From Deltaproteobacteria bacterium (GTDB lineage: Bacteria > Desulfobacterota > DSM-4660 > Desulfatiglandales > HGW-15): DNA of 40,942 bases. Below are positions 1 to 7,937 of this stretch, piece by piece (position 1 is the first letter of the stretch; each line of letters starts with the position of its first letter). Position numbers and translations under genes: made by a program. Where the stretch lies: assembly GCA_019310485.1 (NCBI GenBank), contig JAFDEF010000024.1, forward strand, positions 1 through 40,942. Reading direction: 5' to 3'. A model generated the notes under the pieces. The model saw nothing but the letters and a program-made list of their open reading frames with translations, was not told where the DNA came from and made no database searches.

Positions 1-30
1 TATCAGATTATGAGTATGGTGAGTAGGGTC

Positions 31-101
31 ATCGATGTCTTGAACTTTTCGACCCTTAAGGTTATCGATGTCTTGACCCTTTTGGGTCATCGATGTCCTG
101 A
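31..101. repeat. Three short direct repeats
   Basis: A 13-base unit, atcgatgtcttga, occurs at 31-43 and 64-76, and again with one change (cctga) at 89-101. The first and third copies are preceded by gggtc. Spacings of 33 and 25 bases are not a multiple of the unit, so this is an interspersed cluster rather than a tandem array. The rest of 1-222 shows no convincing gene; the reading frame through it is low-complexity and is probably not coding. Role unknown; regulator binding sites or decayed intergenic repeats are both possible. Confidence 0.6.
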
Positions 102-222
102 ACCTTATCAAGTAGGCCATAAGTTTTTTTCTTCACCTGCGCTTGATTCCTGGTCAATTTCAGGATATATTTACGTGCAGTTCACGCAGGCCCACAACCC
201 AAGACTTGAGGAAACAGCTTGA

Positions 223-978
223 ATGCGAAATAAAAGTCCGGAACTTGAAATAATGACGGGAGATCTCATACATTCAAGAAAGGCAGGCCGAAAAAAAAGA
301 AAGTGCCTTGCATGCGGTGCAAATAGCCTGAAAGCGGGAAGACGGTACTGCTCAAGAGAGTGCAGAGAACATGTGCTATGGGTTCTTTCTCTTTCAAAGG
401 GTTTGCTAAAGGTCTTCAACGCCAGATATGCTGCCTTTTCGTTTAATGATGAATATGTAATGCTAGACGTACTTCCTGTTTGGTCAAAAGAAATCTCAAG
501 ATTTCAGTACAGGAGAACATCTGGTAAGAAACCTGCTGAAGATCTCAAAAGTCTCGTACTTAAGTCGGCAGAAGAATGGTATAGAATCATTGATGAAAAA
601 AACTCGAAAAGCTATGCTTCCCTTTTTCTTCTTAAAAAGAATCACACCACGGAAATCCCAGCCGAATCCATTAAGCCCGACAGAAAAATAAAACCCAGGT
701 TTTCTAAAAGCGAAAAAGAGGCTCTCAAGTTTTTGAGACTCAAGATCGAGGAGTTGTTATCTGATGGGCATGTTCAAAAAATAAGGTATTCTTACAAAAG
801 ACTGGCAAAAATCTATCATCCTGATGTGGGCGGTGATGAAGAAAAATTCAAGAAGCTAAACGAAGCACACCATCAAATGTTGATGTGGGCTGAAAATCCG
901 CAATTTACAGCCAGAAAGGCACTTGTAGGTACCTGGTCTTATGATGGATCCACAAACAGGTGGACCCCACCTCTATGA
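223..978 (+). CDS. J-domain-like protein with N-terminal Cys4 zinc-finger motif
   Basis: The protein has 251 residues. An N-terminal basic stretch leads into a four-cysteine motif (C28, C31, C43, C47) of the CxxC...CSREC type, which probably binds zinc. The middle part is unrecognised. At about residues 170-225 lies a J-domain-like helix pair with the HPD signature near residue 200 (YHPDVGGDEEKFKKLNEAH), the motif by which DnaJ-family proteins stimulate Hsp70. It lacks the glycine-rich and DnaJ zinc-centre regions, so it is a specialised J-protein, not DnaJ. The ATG follows a gagga ribosome binding site at 208-212. The gene lies 16 bases before the GHMP kinase on the same strand, which suggests co-transcription. 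Partner and client are unknown. Confidence 0.75.
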   Translation: MRNKSPELEIMTGDLIHSRKAGRKKRKCLACGANSLKAGRRYCSRECREHVLWVLSLSKGLLKVFNARYAAFSFNDEYVMLDVLPVWSKEISRFQYRRTSGKKPAEDLKSLVLKSAEEWYRIIDEKNSKSYASLFLLKKNHTTEIPAESIKPDRKIKPRFSKSEKEALKFLRLKIEELLSDGHVQKIRYSYKRLAKIYHPDVGGDEEKFKKLNEAHHQMLMWAENPQFTARKALVGTWSYDGSTNRWTPPL

Positions 979-994
979 TTGTTAACCCTTCCCT

Positions 995-2050
995 ATGCTT
1001 CTGTCGGTGAAAAAAATTCTGGAACACAGCCCCATAAAAACTTCTGCCCCTTGTCGTATTGATGCAGGAGGAACCTGGGATATAAAAGCGATGGCACTGC
1101 CTATGCAGAAACTCAGGCCCGTTACTGTCAATGCAGCATTGAATCTGAGGGTGAGGCTAGCTATCACTTCATACAGAGAAGGCTGGGTAAAGATATCGTC
1201 GCAGGGTTTTTCACGAGATGAAATGTACCGGATCTCAGAGCTTCCATTTAGCTCCCCCTTTGGGCTCTATTTTGCTGCTATCTCCTATTTCGGCTTCCAT
1301 GGTCTTCAAGTTAAGATAGAATCGGCTGCACCGCCCAAAGCAGGACTTGGCGGATCAAGTGCGGCACTGGTATCACTCATTTCAGCGCTCTCAAAACTGA
1401 GAGCTGCCTCAGGTACAGGAAAACGATTTACCCCAAAACAAATCCTTCATCTTGGCTACCATCTTGAAGACGGTATCAGCCTCGGCAATTGCGGCATGCA
1501 AGACCAAGCTGCAGCTACTTTCGGAGGCGTGAACCTCTGGATATGGCATTACGGAAATCCTGGGTCTCCCTATACAAAGGAAACCCTCCTCGACATTAGA
1601 GGCCAAAAAGAAATGTCAAAGCACTTCCTTCTTGCATACACGGGCAAAAGCCATGTCTCTTTGCGCACAAACCGTTCCTGGGTTACCGACTTTTTATCCG
1701 GAAGAACGAGGCGAGGTTGGCTGGAAGCCAATGAGCTGGTTACGGGTTTTGCTCATGCCGTCCATGAAAAGAACTGGAAGCAAGCCGCCGACCTGTTAAA
1801 AGCCGAGATGGCTGTGCGCAGGAAAATAACACCTGATGCCCTGAGCCCGATTGCAGACAGGTTAATTGGCCTGGCTGAACACATTGGATGTGGGGCGAGA
1901 TTCTCAGGGGCCGGGGCAGGAGGCTGTGTTTGGGCTATAGGGCCAGAAGGGCGTATAAAGAATCTGAGAATTGTCTGGGACGACTTGCTGAAGTCTGTCC
2001 CCGGGGCAAGTATACTGGATTCTGAAATCGAGCCAAGGGGACTAGAATAG
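995..2050 (+). CDS. GHMP-family sugar kinase (HddA-like)
   Basis: The protein has 351 residues and carries all three GHMP motifs: an N-terminal substrate-binding segment (SAPCRIDAGGTWD, residues 17-29), the ATP-binding glycine/serine loop PKAGLGGSSAA (114-124) and the C-terminal GARFSGAGAGG loop (near 300-310). The central GNCGMQDQAAATFGGVN resembles heptose-7-phosphate and fucose/galactose kinases more than mevalonate or homoserine kinases. It most likely phosphorylates a sugar at C1 in the cytoplasm. HddA-type heptose kinase is plausible because GmhB and two heptosyltransferases are encoded at 25.8-28.5 kb, but this link is inference. An in-frame stop at 983-985 fixes the start at or after 995; no strong ribosome site is seen. 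Confidence 0.85.
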   Translation: MLLSVKKILEHSPIKTSAPCRIDAGGTWDIKAMALPMQKLRPVTVNAALNLRVRLAITSYREGWVKISSQGFSRDEMYRISELPFSSPFGLYFAAISYFGFHGLQVKIESAAPPKAGLGGSSAALVSLISALSKLRAASGTGKRFTPKQILHLGYHLEDGISLGNCGMQDQAAATFGGVNLWIWHYGNPGSPYTKETLLDIRGQKEMSKHFLLAYTGKSHVSLRTNRSWVTDFLSGRTRRGWLEANELVTGFAHAVHEKNWKQAADLLKAEMAVRRKITPDALSPIADRLIGLAEHIGCGARFSGAGAGGCVWAIGPEGRIKNLRIVWDDLLKSVPGASILDSEIEPRGLE

Positions 2051-2105
2051 GCAGGGCTGTCACAGATAAAGCGTCGTTTTACCTCCTTGACGGTTTCCGC
2101 ATTCT

Positions 2106-2804
2106 CTATCCCCTGCCTGTTTCGACAAGGGCGTCCATGAATACCTTGTAAAACTTTTCATTTTCCGCGATCGCTTTTTTCAAAACCAGGTGCAATTTGT
2201 CAATGTCCTTCAAATTAATTACAACATTTGCACTTCTGGCAAACGCCATCATGTTGTCCATGGTCTTGAATTTTTCGGAAACAAGCGCAAGAAAAATTCT
2301 CCTTCGAACAGACATTGGAAGGCGATTCAGAAAATTGATAATTTGGCTATTTTCAACCGGTTGCCCGCTAAAACCATCAACCAGGACAATCAAGTCAAAA
2401 TGATGAAAGCGGAGTTTGCCTATAGCATCTCTCGTATTCGGAGTAGAAATGGGTTCATAACCAAGTTCCTTCAACGCCTTGTTTATTTGCTTGGAATGCT
2501 CCGCACTGTCTGCCATTATTAATGCCAGCTTAACGCCTTCCTCGTAAAAAGCGAGCGTCTCATCACTGGCATAATCTTCATAAGTGTAAGAGTTTTCCTG
2601 TGCCTTTTCTTTAGATTTGCGGTCAATGAATCGGAGCCGAAACTGCGCTGTATCAACACTCTCCCGCTGTTCTTCCCCTCCTTGAAGATCAAGAGTTATT
2701 TTACCCTTGCAACTCGGACACGTGGTCTTTACCGTTTTCCCTTTCGGCAGTCTTTCATCCGGGATACTCAGCTTTGCTCCGCACAGCTCACATGTAAAAT
2801 CCAT
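2106..2804 (-). CDS. Zinc-ribbon protein with degenerate response-regulator receiver
   Basis: The 232-residue protein starts with a four-cysteine zinc ribbon of the MJ0042 type (CELC...CPSC, residues 5-33), then a linker, then a CheY-like fold from about residue 90 to the end. The usual phospho-acceptor stretch reads FDLIVLVDGFSG, with valine where aspartate is expected and an aspartate one position later. Phosphorylation is therefore doubtful, although the later VINLKD lysine is retained. It lies 21 bases downstream of the PilU-like ATPase on the same strand, with a cggag ribosome site, so it is probably in the pilus-motor operon. It could couple the motors to a signal or binding partner; this is inference. 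Confidence 0.7.
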   Translation of the reverse strand: MDFTCELCGAKLSIPDERLPKGKTVKTTCPSCKGKITLDLQGGEEQRESVDTAQFRLRFIDRKSKEKAQENSYTYEDYASDETLAFYEEGVKLALIMADSAEHSKQINKALKELGYEPISTPNTRDAIGKLRFHHFDLIVLVDGFSGQPVENSQIINFLNRLPMSVRRRIFLALVSEKFKTMDNMMAFARSANVVINLKDIDKLHLVLKKAIAENEKFYKVFMDALVETGRG

Positions 2805-2825
2805 TTTGCGGACTCCGAGAAAAGG

Positions 2826-3998
2826 TTATCTGCTGTGTTTTTTGCCGTATTCAGTATCTAGCCTTAGACCTTCTATCGTTGTCGTCTTCTCGCCTCTGGA
2901 AGCCTTGATCGCATCAATCGCACGGCCAACCACCGCTTTGCGGGATGCAAAGCTCATGGCTGTTTGCTCTGTTATAAGTCCTTTTTCATAGAGTTCCGAT
3001 ATGCACTGGTCAAAGGTCATCATGCCAAAGGGACGGCTTTGTTCAATAATCTCATAGAATGTTTTGCCCTCAGACTCACCGTGAAGAATGGCATCTTTTG
3101 CCCGTAGATTCGCCCTGAGGATTTCAAAAGCAGCAACACGTCCTCCTCCAACCTTGGGAAGCAGCCTCTGGCAAGCAATCCACCTGATGCTATCTGAAAG
3201 GCGGATTCGGATTTGTCTTTCCTCGTCTCTTTCAAACATGCCCACGATCCTGTTTATGGTCTGGCCGGCATCCACAGTGTGAAGAGTAGTCAAAACCAAA
3301 TGGCCTGTTTCAGCAGCGGAAAGGCCAATTTCTACAGTTTCCCTGTCCCTCATCTCACCGACAAGGATAATCTTGGGAGCCTGCCTGAGAGCCGCCCGTA
3401 ATCCGTTTGCAAAAGTATCAAAATCAACACCAAGTTCTCGCTGGTTAAAAGTTGATTTTTTCTGGGCATGCACATATTCGACCGGATCTTCCAGTGTTAC
3501 CACGTGTACGGATTTTTTCTCATTGACCTCATTCAAGATGGCTGCCAGAGAAGTTGACTTCCCACTTCCTGTAGCTCCTGTAATAAGTATAATACCGTTC
3601 CTTTCCTCGCTCATCATGTGAAAGGCCTTGGGTAATCCCATTTCCTCAATTGTGGGAACCCTTGTGGCAAGTTGCCTCATGACAGTGGAGTAGTACCCCC
3701 TCTGGGAGAAAATGTTCACCCTGAAACGGGCCTTGCCTGCGAGCTGGTAGGAAGTGTCGCATGAGCCGTGAGTGAGCAGCATTTTGGTCAAGCGCCGATC
3801 CCCGTTTATCAAATTGAGTGCAAGTATTTCTGATTGAAACGGAGTGATCCTATCGATCGGGGGATTCAACGATACGGGCTTTAGCTCGCCTGCCGATTCA
3901 ACCTGGAAAGGCTTTTCAACGGTTATATTGAGATCAGAGACGTTGTCATGCGACTCAAGCATGGCTGTGAGAATGTGGTCTATCTCTTGCCTTCTCAT
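2826..3998 (-). CDS. PilT/PilU-type pilus retraction ATPase
   Basis: The 390-residue protein is a secretion-superfamily hexameric ATPase. Walker A is GATGSGKST (141-149), the Asp box TLEDPVEY (168-175), Walker B IILVGEMRD (210-218), and the His box HLVLTTLH follows. It is expected to act in the cytoplasm at the base of a type IV pilus, powering retraction. The Walker B lead-in is QAPK rather than the usual DPD. The PilT signature AIRNLIRE is replaced by a diverged AKDAILHGE segment, which fits a PilU-like accessory motor. A strong aaggagg ribosome site precedes the ATG. It lies 43 bases downstream of pilT, the usual pilT-pilU order. Confidence 0.9.
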   Translation of the reverse strand: MRRQEIDHILTAMLESHDNVSDLNITVEKPFQVESAGELKPVSLNPPIDRITPFQSEILALNLINGDRRLTKMLLTHGSCDTSYQLAGKARFRVNIFSQRGYYSTVMRQLATRVPTIEEMGLPKAFHMMSEERNGIILITGATGSGKSTSLAAILNEVNEKKSVHVVTLEDPVEYVHAQKKSTFNQRELGVDFDTFANGLRAALRQAPKIILVGEMRDRETVEIGLSAAETGHLVLTTLHTVDAGQTINRIVGMFERDEERQIRIRLSDSIRWIACQRLLPKVGGGRVAAFEILRANLRAKDAILHGESEGKTFYEIIEQSRPFGMMTFDQCISELYEKGLITEQTAMSFASRKAVVGRAIDAIKASRGEKTTTIEGLRLDTEYGKKHSR

Positions 3999-4041
3999 GA
4001 ATTCGCCTCCTTTTTCACAACCCTAACAGAGGGTATCCAAC

Positions 4042-5124
4042 CTATACCTCTGTAAAATCAGACGGCGGATGTTTCAAAAAGGGCAAGAACTTGGACTTTT
4101 CAAACGCTCTCAGATAAGCGTCATCCGCGCTTATTATTTTCTTGGTGAGCAGGTCCATGATGGCGTCATCCATAGATTGCATCCCGTACTTCTTGCCCGT
4201 TTGGATCATCGAAGGTATCTGATAAGTTTTTCCTTCCCTTATGAGGTTTCGGACAGCAGGGTTGGCAATCATGATTTCAAGAGCAGCAACCCGGCCTCTC
4301 TTATCTCTTCTTTTGAAAAGAGTTTGCGCAAGCACGGCTCTCAGTCCGTCTGCGAGGGTATTCCTTATCTGCTCTTGCTGACTAACAGGAAAAACTTCAA
4401 TAACCCGGTCCACGGTTTTGGCCGCGCTGGTAGTATGTAAGGTAGCAAACACCAAATGGCCAGTTGCAGATGCCTCGATAGCCAGGGAAATTGTTTCAAG
4501 ATCGCGCATCTCACCTACCATGATAATATCCGGGTCCTCCCTGAGAGCCCCCCTCAGTGCTGCGGCAAAAGATCTGGTGTGAAGGCCAACTTCTCGATGG
4601 TTGATAATGGCTTTCTCGCTCTTGTGAACAAATTCAATGGGATCCTCAATCGTTAGTATATGTTCTTTCCGGGTCAGGTTGGCTTCATGGATAATTGCAG
4701 CCAGGGTCGTTGACTTACCACTTCCCGTTGGCCCTGTCACCAAAACAAGGCCCCTGGGCAATGTCGCAAGTCTCTTAACCACCTTTGGCAAAAGGAGCTC
4801 CTCACAAGTCATGATCCTGGAGGGAATTTCTCTGAATACGGCTCCAATGCCGTACTTCTGTTGAAAAAAGTTGGCTCTATACCGGGCAAGACCCGGGATC
4901 TCGTATGCAAAGTCTACATCCCCGGTCTCCTCAAATTCCTTGACTTTATGCTCAGGGGCTATCTCATAAAGCATCGCTTTTAGTGGATCATTTTCAAGCG
5001 GGGGGTATTTCACCCTTTCCAGTTCCCCACCAATACGAAGCACAGGCTGTTGTCCGGCCACAAGATGAAGATCAGAGGCTCCCTGTTCGTTCATGAGTTT
5101 GAAAAAGGCGTCTATTTGTGCCAT
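4042..5124 (-). CDS. pilT: Type IV pilus retraction ATPase PilT
   Basis: The protein has 360 residues, the normal PilT length. It shows an N-terminal PAS-like region, Walker A GPTGSGKST (131-139), Asp box TIEDPIEF, Walker B DIIMVGEMRD (199-208), His box HLVFATLH (223-230) and the PilT hallmark AVRNLIREG (290-298). It hydrolyses ATP to depolymerise pili during twitching or surface attachment. The start has an agaggag ribosome site. It is first in a three-gene minus-strand set with a PilU-like ATPase and a zinc-ribbon/receiver protein. No pilin or assembly genes are in the window. Confidence 0.95.
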   Translation of the reverse strand: MAQIDAFFKLMNEQGASDLHLVAGQQPVLRIGGELERVKYPPLENDPLKAMLYEIAPEHKVKEFEETGDVDFAYEIPGLARYRANFFQQKYGIGAVFREIPSRIMTCEELLLPKVVKRLATLPRGLVLVTGPTGSGKSTTLAAIIHEANLTRKEHILTIEDPIEFVHKSEKAIINHREVGLHTRSFAAALRGALREDPDIIMVGEMRDLETISLAIEASATGHLVFATLHTTSAAKTVDRVIEVFPVSQQEQIRNTLADGLRAVLAQTLFKRRDKRGRVAALEIMIANPAVRNLIREGKTYQIPSMIQTGKKYGMQSMDDAIMDLLTKKIISADDAYLRAFEKSKFLPFLKHPPSDFTEV

Positions 5125-5234
5125 AAGCTCCTCTCTAAAGCCATAATAGCTCGGTTATTATATCTAAAAGCAAATTTTATTCAAGTCCTAAAAGCCCATG
5201 GCGGTCGCGGCATCCCTCCGGGTTCCCTAACTTC

Positions 5235-5256
5235 CCCCGCTAACTGCCTTGCGGGG
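5235..5256 (-). terminator. Hairpin at the end of the acetyltransferase gene
   Basis: CCCCGC (5235-5240) and GCGGGG (5251-5256) form a 6-bp GC stem around a 10-base loop that overlaps the stop codon of the GNAT gene. There is no clear T-run after it on the minus strand, so factor-independent termination is uncertain. It lies between the GNAT gene and pilT (5125-5239), where nothing else was recognised. Confidence 0.35.
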
Positions 5257-5869
5257 CTGGCTTTAAGCTCTTTGACATCATTAGCGCATCCTGACCTGAG
5301 GGATAAAAATTTTTCTTTATCGCTTCACAATAGTATCCACTGTTACTGAAAAGTTTCTGAGCAGCAGTGTTTCCTACTGCTGTGTGAAGAAAAATCTTTT
5401 TCTCCCCTAGCCTTGCAGCTTTTTTTTCTGCTTCCTTCAAAAGCATTTTTCCGATTCCATGCATCTGTTTTTCAGGCTTCACGGCTATGGCCAGCAGCTC
5501 ACATACGACTTCAGCAAAACGATCGCTTGAGAGCAAACCTGTCATTACAAAGCCCACACGCTCACCCTCCATCAGTGCGACAAGCGTGGTGGGCATTACG
5601 CTTTTGAACCATTGAGAAATGATCTCTCCATACGGACCGTAGGCGCTGAAAACCTTTGCGCTGAGTTCTTTAATAAATTCCTCATCAGAGCTGCGCGCAG
5701 GGCGAATCCTGATCCGGCCCTTCGCTCGAGGTGCTCTTCCCGGCATCAATCCGTGCAACCACGTCTTTGTATGCCAGCCCTTTGGTAGTAAGCTTTTGGA
5801 GCCTGAGCGCCGGATACGCTCGAGCCTTTTTACTTCGCCATACTTGCCGAAGCGGCCACGCCTGCTCAT
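5240..5869 (-). CDS. GNAT-family N-acetyltransferase
   Basis: The open frame gives 209 residues. A GNAT domain starts near residue 50 (IRIRPARSSDEEFIKELSAK) and includes the acetyl-CoA-binding segment MHGIGKMLLKEAEKKAARLG and the C-terminal strand-helix (LHTAVGNTAAQKLFSNSGYY). It probably transfers an acetyl group to an amine on a protein or small molecule; the substrate cannot be read. The first 45 residues are basic and unlike the family, so the true start may be an internal ATG (MPGRAPRAKG). It is 20 bases downstream of a histone-deacetylase-family gene, which makes an acetylation/deacetylation pair possible. Confidence 0.8.
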   Translation of the reverse strand: MSRRGRFGKYGEVKRLERIRRSGSKSLLPKGWHTKTWLHGLMPGRAPRAKGRIRIRPARSSDEEFIKELSAKVFSAYGPYGEIISQWFKSVMPTTLVALMEGERVGFVMTGLLSSDRFAEVVCELLAIAVKPEKQMHGIGKMLLKEAEKKAARLGEKKIFLHTAVGNTAAQKLFSNSGYYCEAIKKNFYPSGQDALMMSKSLKPAPQGS

Positions 5870-5889
5870 AAAGTAACCCGGATAGGTTT

Positions 5890-6936
5890 TTAGAGATTCT
5901 TCCAGAACTCTCTATGATAAGATTTTACTTGTCCAATGGTATACTGTAGCTTTCCATGGTCTGCTCTGGATAAAAAGCCCTCACTGTTTGTCTGTGATGC
6001 ACCTGCCAGCTCTTTGAGAACCTCCTTCACTGAATCCCTTTCCCCCTCTACATCGTAACCCCCTTCGAGGGTCAGTACAACCTTCCCCTGGCAGCATGTA
6101 TCTGCAATGTCCATCACAACACGGGTCAATGCCGCAAACCCACCTGTGCTCACCCTCATGCCTCCAAGCGGGTCGCCCTTATAGATATCAAAACCGGCCG
6201 ACACAAGTACTATCTCCGGTTTGAATTCGAGAGCAATGGGTTTTAGGATTTTCTCATAAATACCTACAAACTCCCCGTCACCGTAGCCGGTGCTCAGCGG
6301 CACATTTATCGTCAACCCCCTGCCTTCTCCAATTCCCACTTCGTTAAATGCGCCGCTTCCAGGGTAGTAGGGGTATTGGTGAGTGGAAAAATACAAAACA
6401 GACGGATCACTTTCAAAAGAATGTTGAGTGCCGTTTCCATGATGAAGGTCCCAGTCCACAATAAGGATGCGCTCCACTTTGAAATTGCTCTGAGAAAATC
6501 TGGCACCAACCGCTACATTATTAAACAGGCAAAAGCCCTTGGCCTCGCTCCTCTCGGCATGGTGCCCTGGTGGTCTTACCAGGGCAAAAGCATTGTCCAG
6601 CTTCCCTGACAATACCATTGAGATTGCCTCACACAATCCACCTGCCGCCAGAAGAGCAGCTTCATAAGAGGCCGCGCACGTCTGAGTGTCTGGATCAAGA
6701 TAAGTATACTCCACCCCTGATGTGGATTTTATCCTTTCTATATAGTCGCTGGAATGAATTGCAAGTAGTTCTTCCCTTGTTGCCTCCCTTACAGGAACCT
6801 GAACGAACAGATCAGCCATTTCAGGTTCATCCAGCATTGCATATATTGCCCTTAGCCTCTCCGGGGATTCAGGGTGGTATGCCCCCATTGAGTGCTCCAT
6901 GTATTTTTTGTGCCTGACGATTCCTGTTCTTCCCAC
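5890..6936 (-). CDS. Histone deacetylase family (AcuC/HDAC-like) zinc amidohydrolase
   Basis: The protein has about 348 residues with the class II HDAC/acetylpolyamine amidohydrolase pattern: RPPGHHAERSEAKGFCLFNN, the metal-binding DWDLHHGNGTQ, then SAGFDIYKGDPLGGM and LEGGYD near the end. The zinc ligands (Asp and His of DWDLHHG, Asp of AGFD) and the tandem histidines are intact. It removes acetyl groups from lysines or polyamines in the cytoplasm. The start is GTG 6936, nine bases further in than the longest frame at GTG 6945, because gggagg then sits at correct spacing; both starts are possible. It is followed 20 bases later by a GNAT acetyltransferase. Confidence 0.92.
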   Translation of the reverse strand: MGRTGIVRHKKYMEHSMGAYHPESPERLRAIYAMLDEPEMADLFVQVPVREATREELLAIHSSDYIERIKSTSGVEYTYLDPDTQTCAASYEAALLAAGGLCEAISMVLSGKLDNAFALVRPPGHHAERSEAKGFCLFNNVAVGARFSQSNFKVERILIVDWDLHHGNGTQHSFESDPSVLYFSTHQYPYYPGSGAFNEVGIGEGRGLTINVPLSTGYGDGEFVGIYEKILKPIALEFKPEIVLVSAGFDIYKGDPLGGMRVSTGGFAALTRVVMDIADTCCQGKVVLTLEGGYDVEGERDSVKEVLKELAGASQTNSEGFLSRADHGKLQYTIGQVKSYHREFWKNL

Positions 6937-7215
6937 TTTCCTCACCTCCCTTTCTCCGCTGAGGGTATCTCAAGTTGGCCCTCTCAAAACATAACTCCAA
7001 GGTTTGCGAGCAATGTCCGAAAAATTTATTTTTTATTATCATATTTTTACCCAATACAAAAGCAGCCCCAAGCTTTTTGGCTTGATGTCGGAGACATGCA
7101 GGATTATAAATAAATCAGCCATACTTGCCTAAATCATCCCTGTCTCTGCCGTCAAAAGCAGTAGAGCAAGGAGCCGATGATTTCCTATTCATGATTATGT
7201 CACAGGGGGTTGGCC
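6937..7215. other. Divergent intergenic region
   Basis: About 280 bases separate the HDAC-family gene (minus) from the zinc-ribbon gene (plus). It contains an AT-rich block near 7020-7050 that could hold promoters. No pair of -35 and -10 elements with good spacing was convincing, and no small gene or repeat was recognised. Confidence 0.4.
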
Positions 7216-7530
7216 ATGTTTTTCTTCATCGGCGGCATTCAGCCTAAAAGGGTGATCATGGATACTCAACCAAGGGTATGCCCATCTTGCGGGATGGCTG
7301 AGGCTCGAATGGTAAGGATAGATCACTATATTTCGATTTTTTTTCTCCCTCTTTTGAGGGTCAAGAAAGGAACACCCTACCTGGAGTGCCAAAGCTGTGG
7401 GCGCGCTTTCAGCGAGTTCGGTGAGGAGATATCCAGGGGGCCCGGGAGACAGAAAATATGCCCTCACTGCGCTGTACCCCTTGATTCGGATTTTGCCTAC
7501 TGTCCATACTGCGGGCGTCGGGTTGAGTAG
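7216..7530 (+). CDS. Small double zinc-ribbon protein
   Basis: The 104-residue protein has three CxxC-type pairs: CPSCG near residue 22, CQSCG near residue 58 and a C-terminal ribbon CPHCAVPL...CPYCGRR. A short hydrophobic stretch (ISIFFLPLLRV) lies between the first and second pairs. It resembles zinc-ribbon proteins with no assigned reaction. The ATG at 7216 has caggggg seven bases upstream, so it is preferred over the TTG at 7210. Function unknown; nucleic-acid or protein binding is typical of such ribbons. Confidence 0.7.
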   Translation: MFFFIGGIQPKRVIMDTQPRVCPSCGMAEARMVRIDHYISIFFLPLLRVKKGTPYLECQSCGRAFSEFGEEISRGPGRQKICPHCAVPLDSDFAYCPYCGRRVE

Positions 7531-7559
7531 TCCCCATCCACAAATGAATTTTGGGCACC

Positions 7560-7607
7560 AGCTAGTTTCCAATTCGAAGAATAGCCATTTATGGAGGGAA
7601 ACTAGCT
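7560..7607 (+). promoter_or_regulatory. Perfect 11-bp inverted repeat upstream of a ribosome site
   Basis: AGCTAGTTTCC (7560-7570) is exactly complementary to GGAAACTAGCT (7597-7607), with a 26-base loop. The right arm ends one base before the agggag ribosome site of the 7619 gene. It could be an RNA hairpin controlling translation, a protein-binding operator, or part of a terminator for the 7216 gene. No T-run follows, so simple termination is less likely. Confidence 0.55.
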
Positions 7608-7618
7608 AGGGAGCTGAA

Positions 7619-7933
7619 ATGGGTACCAAGAAAACACAAAAGGCTTCGGACTATCACGAGAAGGCTATCCTTGAGCAACTTGAGGACCTGGCCGACAAGC
7701 TTTCTATCGAAGTGCGCTATGAGCGTTTTACAGGAGAAGGCTCCCTTTCAACCGGGGGATTGTGCCGTGTGAAAGACCGTCACTTCTTTATCATCAATTC
7801 CAAAGCCTCCACCAAGGAAAAGGTTGAAGCCCTTGGAGCAGCTCTGAGCCGTTTTGATCTGGGTAGCATATATGTTCGGCCAGGGCTGAGGGAATTCCTG
7901 AGCCGGTTTCGAAAAAATACTGCTTCAAACTAA
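7619..7933 (+). CDS. Conserved-looking hypothetical protein
   Basis: The 104-residue protein is soluble and charged, with no signal peptide, membrane segment or cysteine cluster (its one cysteine is isolated). It has an N-terminal helix (ILEQLEDLADKLSIEVRYER), a beta-rich middle (GGLCRVKDRHFFIINS) and a helix with KVEALGAALSRFDL. The ATG has a good agggag ribosome site. Family not recognised. It ends five bases before the convergent AsmA-like gene. The perfect inverted repeat just upstream suggests it is regulated separately from the 7216 gene. Confidence 0.65.
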   Translation: MGTKKTQKASDYHEKAILEQLEDLADKLSIEVRYERFTGEGSLSTGGLCRVKDRHFFIINSKASTKEKVEALGAALSRFDLGSIYVRPGLREFLSRFRKNTASN

Positions 7934-7937
7934 CACA

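Noticed and set aside
31..101. CRISPR array
   Set aside because: Only three 13-base repeats with unequal, short spacers; no cas genes.
6869..7054. Minus-strand 61-codon ORF upstream of the HDAC-family gene
   Set aside because: It overlaps the HDAC-family start in another frame and shows no protein-like motif or ribosome site.
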